Assembly: GCF_010389155.1 (NCBI RefSeq)
Contig: NC_057761.1
Coordinates: forward strand, 47,106,213 to 47,170,212
Origin: Erigeron canadensis
Taxonomy: Eukaryota > Streptophyta > Magnoliopsida > Asterales > Asteraceae
Reading direction: 5' to 3'
Length of the DNA: 64,000 bases
This document shows, piece after piece, positions 60,369 to 64,000 of this stretch. A model generated the notes under the pieces. It ran no database searches. It was not told where the DNA came from and worked only from the letters and a program-made list of their open reading frames with translations. The translations under genes and the position numbers were made by a program. Numbering within the stretch: the stretch's first letter is position 1; every line of letters starts with the position of its first letter.

Positions 60369-60773
60369 ACAATCAAATAATAACATTCTTAAAATAAGAA
60401 CGGTGAGAACACTTAAAAAATATCATTTTGATACATTAAAAGTCCATAAAACTAATATATTGCATAACTTATCATTATTTAAGTGTATAGCAACACATTG
60501 GTCTGTCAAAATCAAGAAAATCATGTATGCAAGTTGATCACATGTAATCATAGCAATATTCGTGCACATGTGATCAAGAATCCAAATCTCCACAGAATTG
60601 TATAACAGATGATAATCCATGCATCCACATAATTATAAACTTCAAAATTAAACATAAGTTATTCAGAAAACAATCAAAAAACAATTTTCATGTAAAGAAT
60701 GATCATCGGTTGGGATTGATTTGAAAAGTTCTCAAAGGTTCTCGCAAAAAAAGGGTTCTCAAAATAACTTTTC
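60367..60773. mobile_element. MITE in a TA microsatellite
   Basis: Starts GGACAATCAAATAATAACATT and shares its first 130 bases (GAACGGTGAGAACACTTAAAA, ATTAAAAGTCCATAAAAC, TTATCATTATTTAAGTGT) with the element at 62231. The right end (GGTTCTCAAAATAACTTTTCAC) instead resembles the element at 24.8 kb. TA tracts lie on both sides. It is an asymmetrical or rearranged member. Confidence 0.65.
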
Positions 60774-60799
60774 ACTATATATATATTCTAGCCAATTTA

Positions 60800-61435
60800 A
60801 GTCCAAAAAAAGTCCATGTAACATACACATGTATGTGTAAGTTAACTCTGGCCACCACCACCACCACCACCACGATCATCGTCATCTCCGACCAACACCA
60901 TCATCCTCCGGTTACGGCGACCATCTCCGGCAAGACTTACACATGTGTAAGTAAACTACAGCTTACACATATGTAAGTTAACTTTCCGGCGATGATGGTG
61001 GCTGGTGGTGGTTGTCAAAAATTATGATTCGGAGCAGGCTTCGCCCTTAAGAATATTCATAAACCAAAGCTAGTGGGGGTGATAGGTCATTGAGGGTGAT
61101 AGATCATAGTGTAATAGGTCATTGAGGGTGATAGGTCATATGGGGTGACCGGTGATGGGTGATCTACCTAACGGGCTCCGCCCTTAGCCGCTACGGCTCC
61201 GCAATGGACTGACAGGCTCCGCCCTTGGCCACTGCCATAGCGCCATGGATTGACGGGCTCCGCCTTTAACCTTCATTGTTGTGTACATAAGTTGTACTTA
61301 CACATGTGTAAGTCTCGCCGGAGATGGTCGTCATCCCCGGATGATCATGGTGGTGGTCGAAGATGATGGTGGTGGTGGTAGGAGGTGGTTAGCATTGGAG
61401 GAGATGGAAGAAAATCAGTGGACTTTTTTTGGACT
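60800..61435. mobile_element. inverted-repeat element, 636 bp, with internal minisatellites
   Basis: AGTCCAAAAAAAGTCCA at 60800-60816 is perfectly mirrored at 61419-61435. CTTACACATGTGTAAG-type palindromes occur near 60827, 60941, 60972 and 61297. Subterminal CCACCACCACC/GGTGGTGGT arms pair, and the centre carries GGGTGATAGGTCATTGA and GGGCTCCGCCCTTA units. The 61281-61490 ORF is repeat-derived. The superfamily is undetermined (Mutator-like is possible). Confidence 0.7.
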
Positions 61436-61486
61436 CAAAATAAGCTGGACTCATTTTATCTTTCCTCCCTTTAGGAAAAAGATAAG

Positions 61487-62040
61487 TTAGGACCATCTCT
61501 TAAATTAGGACCATTAGGACCAAATCTCAACCATTCATTTTTTTTCTTCAAATCTCAACCACTCATTTTTTTCTCACCCTATTTTCTCCTTCCTCCTTCA
61601 TCCCGGCCACCACCATTACCATCTCTGACCACCACCACCACCACCAATATCCTCTCCGACCACCACCATGATCCTCCGGATACAACGACGACCACCATGA
61701 CTTTTGTGATATGTGTCTCTTTCTTCTCTTCTGGCCACGGTGCAGGCGCCGACAACAGCAAGGGTGGGACCCGTACCGTATCCAACCACCACTATCTCTA
61801 GGATCGTCACCCATCAAATTCATAAAATTCTCATATGCGACCGGTGACAACCCCTTCAAAACAGATAAGGGCAACGCCTATACCGTATCCACTTGAAAAC
61901 GAACTTGATTCTCGTCTGAAATGTCGCCGTCTTTAGAGATGTTGCCGGATTTTGGAAAACGGAATTTGAGATTTGAGAAGAAAAAAAAATGAATGGTTAA
62001 AATTTGGTCCCAATGGTCCTAATTTAAGAGATGATCCTAA
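61487..62040. mobile_element. element with about 75-bp terminal inverted repeats, 554 bp
   Basis: TTAGGACCATCTCTTAAATT and onward (to the ATTCATTTTTTTTCTTC stretch) is mirrored at 61970-62040 with about 90 percent identity. The interior carries the relic also present at 27.2 kb, plus GGTGG/CCACC low-complexity sequence. Long inverted repeats plus an internal coding-like fragment recall Mutator-like elements that carry gene pieces; a 9-bp duplication was not found. Confidence 0.7.
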
Positions 62041-62175
62041 ATTAACCCAACCCCTTTTACCTTTAATAATGTACCAAATCTAACTACTTTTTCCAAATGT
62101 AATAGCATATAGTGTGTATAAAATTAGCATATCCCTATAATATATATACATAAACTAACCACCATATCTTGTGAT

Positions 62176-62230
<55 letters not shown>
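62176..62230. repeat. (TA)n microsatellite
   Basis: More than 25 TA units, continuing beyond the MITE at 62618-62644. Confidence 0.97.
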
Positions 62231-62232
<2 letters not shown>

Positions 62233-62613
62233 GAGCAATCAAATAAGAACAGTTTTAAAATAAGAACGGTGAGAACACTTAAAAAACATCATTTTAATGC
62301 ATTAAAAGTCCATAAAACCAACATAGTGCTTAACTAATTATCATTATTTAAGTGTTTAACAACACATTGATCCTTCAAAAGTGAAAAAATCACGTTTTTT
62401 GTTGGATGTATCATTTTGATGAACAAGATGGATGCACAAAACAAAAAACGTGATTTTCTCAATTTTGACAGATCAATGTGTTGTCAAACACTTAAATAAT
62501 GATAATTAGTTAAGCACTATGTTAGTTTTGTAGACTTTTAATGCATCAAAATGATGTTTTTTAAGTGTTCTCACCGTTCTTATTTTAAGACCGTTCTCAC
62601 TGGAATGTTACCC
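62231..62613. mobile_element. near-perfect foldback MITE inside a TA microsatellite
   Basis: Arms of about 180 bases mirror each other almost throughout (AAAATAAGAACGGTGAGAAC, AAAACATCATTTTAATGCAT, TTATCATTATTTAAGTGTTT, AATCACGTTTTTTGTT) with a loop of only some 30-40 bases around GATGTATCATTTTGATGAAC. Ends are GGGAGCAATC and ATGTTACCC. TA tracts flank both sides, so the target was TA and the duplication cannot be measured. Confidence 0.9.
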
Positions 62614-62649
62614 TATATCTATATATATATATATATATATATATAATGA

Positions 62650-64000
62650 TATACAAAATGTGAGTTGAATATTCTGGAAAAAAAAAAGTTAAAGATTAAA
62701 AATATATAATACAAGGATAGAATCTTTTACCCGCGCGATACACGAAGTATTATAATTATTAATTTTATTAAGAACATGACAACTTCTAAATAGTTTACTA
62801 TTAACATTGTTTTTACAAACTTATTAATACTAATATCCAGAAAAATATTATAATTAATATACATAAAAAGAAAAATATGAATTACTTACAGGATTTGAAC
62901 GAAGTAATTAATCGGATATCAACAACCTTTTAGAGAATCTAATAATCATGGAGGAGAAAGAAATAAAGAGGAATAGGAATAAGGTTAGAACTTTGTTGAG
63001 AATAAATGGATGGTTACACGCGATGGGTAAAGGTCAGGCGGGTTATTAAGTCCGCGTGTTTTTTTTTTTTAGGTTTTGCTTTTCATTTTTTTTAATGAAA
63101 TTTAAATAAATGTAGTTTGGTATGGAGATGCCACATGAGCCATAATCCTACGTAACAATATTATAAGATAATTTGAGTTTTTAGATGCTCTTAACTCGTT
63201 TGAATTCTTACTGTTTTAATAGCTATATAGATTTAGATATAGATGTCTTCTATCGGAGCCATGCATTATTTAATTGGGTTAGGTCTTATATAAAATATTG
63301 AATCTAAAGTATTGTATCACGTGCATAATAATCAAACATGTTTAATTAATTATAGAAATTGTAAAAAAGTAAGTAACTGCTCAGTGCCGTCTTCTGTTGG
63401 TTTTGAGCCACAATACCTCGACGATAAAGGAAATGATAACTTTGATTAGTTAGATGAACCTTTTGATTAGATCAACCCATCGTTAAAGAAAAAAAAAACT
63501 AAAAAAAGCATTACATGAATTTCTGGTTAGACGCAAGTAAATTTATATTTATATATAGAAATAAAAAGATTACAAATTCAAATTTAATTATAAAAGAAAG
63601 GACATAAAATTTTGGTAGAAGCAAACATAATTGTTTAAAATCACTCATATTCTGTTCAAATTTGAGCTTATACGGTTATACCTTCATGAATTTTCCTTCC
63701 ATTTAAAACTAGCAACTTACTAGCTAGAATAGATCGAAGTTCCAGATTCAAAATAATACATTAACAAAGGATGCGATTAAGTGCCGAAAGTTATAAATTC
63801 TATTCCTATTAAGAATATTATCCCTTTTATAGAATTTATAGTAAAAATTCTCCACAGGCTGATAACTACAGTAACAAATTTTTAGGAAACATATATAAAG
63901 ATGCTGATGTGACTTTCGATATGATAGGCAACACTTTGACCATTCGGAAAAATGATATCGGCCTTTCGACTCTCATTTGTCCCGTAGTTCTTTAGTTATT
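62650..64000. other. terminal spacer, no gene
   Basis: A Helitron-like word TTTTACCCGCGCGATACACG occurs at about 62718; otherwise nothing recognised. Confidence 0.35.

Noticed and set aside
61563..61896. ORFs on both strands around 61.6-61.9 kb
   Set aside because: Mostly translations of GGTGG/CCACC repeats within an inverted-repeat element; only the short shared relic is kept, as a finding.

Overview
This is AT-rich plant nuclear DNA. The genes have short GT-AG exons, and the intergenic space is packed with hAT, PIF/Harbinger, CACTA, Helitron, SINE and LTR-retrotransposon remnants. The recognisable proteins (cytosolic Cu/Zn superoxide dismutase, NF-YB, a PUCHI-type ERF, a PNRC-like protein) are eudicot in character. 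The style of the repeats suggests an asterid, perhaps Asteraceae, but that last step is an inference.

Layout. 0.3-3.5 kb: a copia-like LTR fragment and a broken retroelement ORF. 3.9-9.3 kb: MITEs, the end of a CACTA element and local duplications. 10.3-13.9 kb: a complete seven-coding-exon Cu/Zn-SOD gene on the plus strand, with an additional 5' UTR exon. 15-25 kb: a dense transposon patch with a 2.4-kb solo LTR, two well-bounded Helitrons, and SINE-like repeats interrupted by hAT MITEs. 29.1-29.6 kb: a single-exon NF-YB gene on the minus strand. 33-38 kb: a SINE, a hAT MITE and a degenerate tandem array. 39.2-40.2 kb: a PUCHI/ERF086-like AP2/ERF gene on the minus strand. 41-48 kb: SINEs, Helitron remnants and a GC-rich non-autonomous DNA element. 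50.1-50.5 kb: a PNRC-like gene. 52.0-54.9 kb: a two-coding-exon gene for a 71-residue one-pass membrane protein. 55.7-58.5 kb: a probable gypsy LTR remnant. 59.6-60.0 kb: a small single-exon gene. 60.3-62.6 kb: four consecutive inverted-repeat elements, two of them sitting in TA microsatellites.

The genes are independent and do not form a pathway or cluster. The most informative observation is that the SOD transcript, once its 5' UTR intron is removed, carries a near-complete miR398 target. This target does not exist in the genomic DNA because it is assembled across the exon junction (10377-10391 joined to 11262-11267). The rest of the value is in well-bounded transposon insertions, many with visible target-site duplications, that allow relative dating by nesting.
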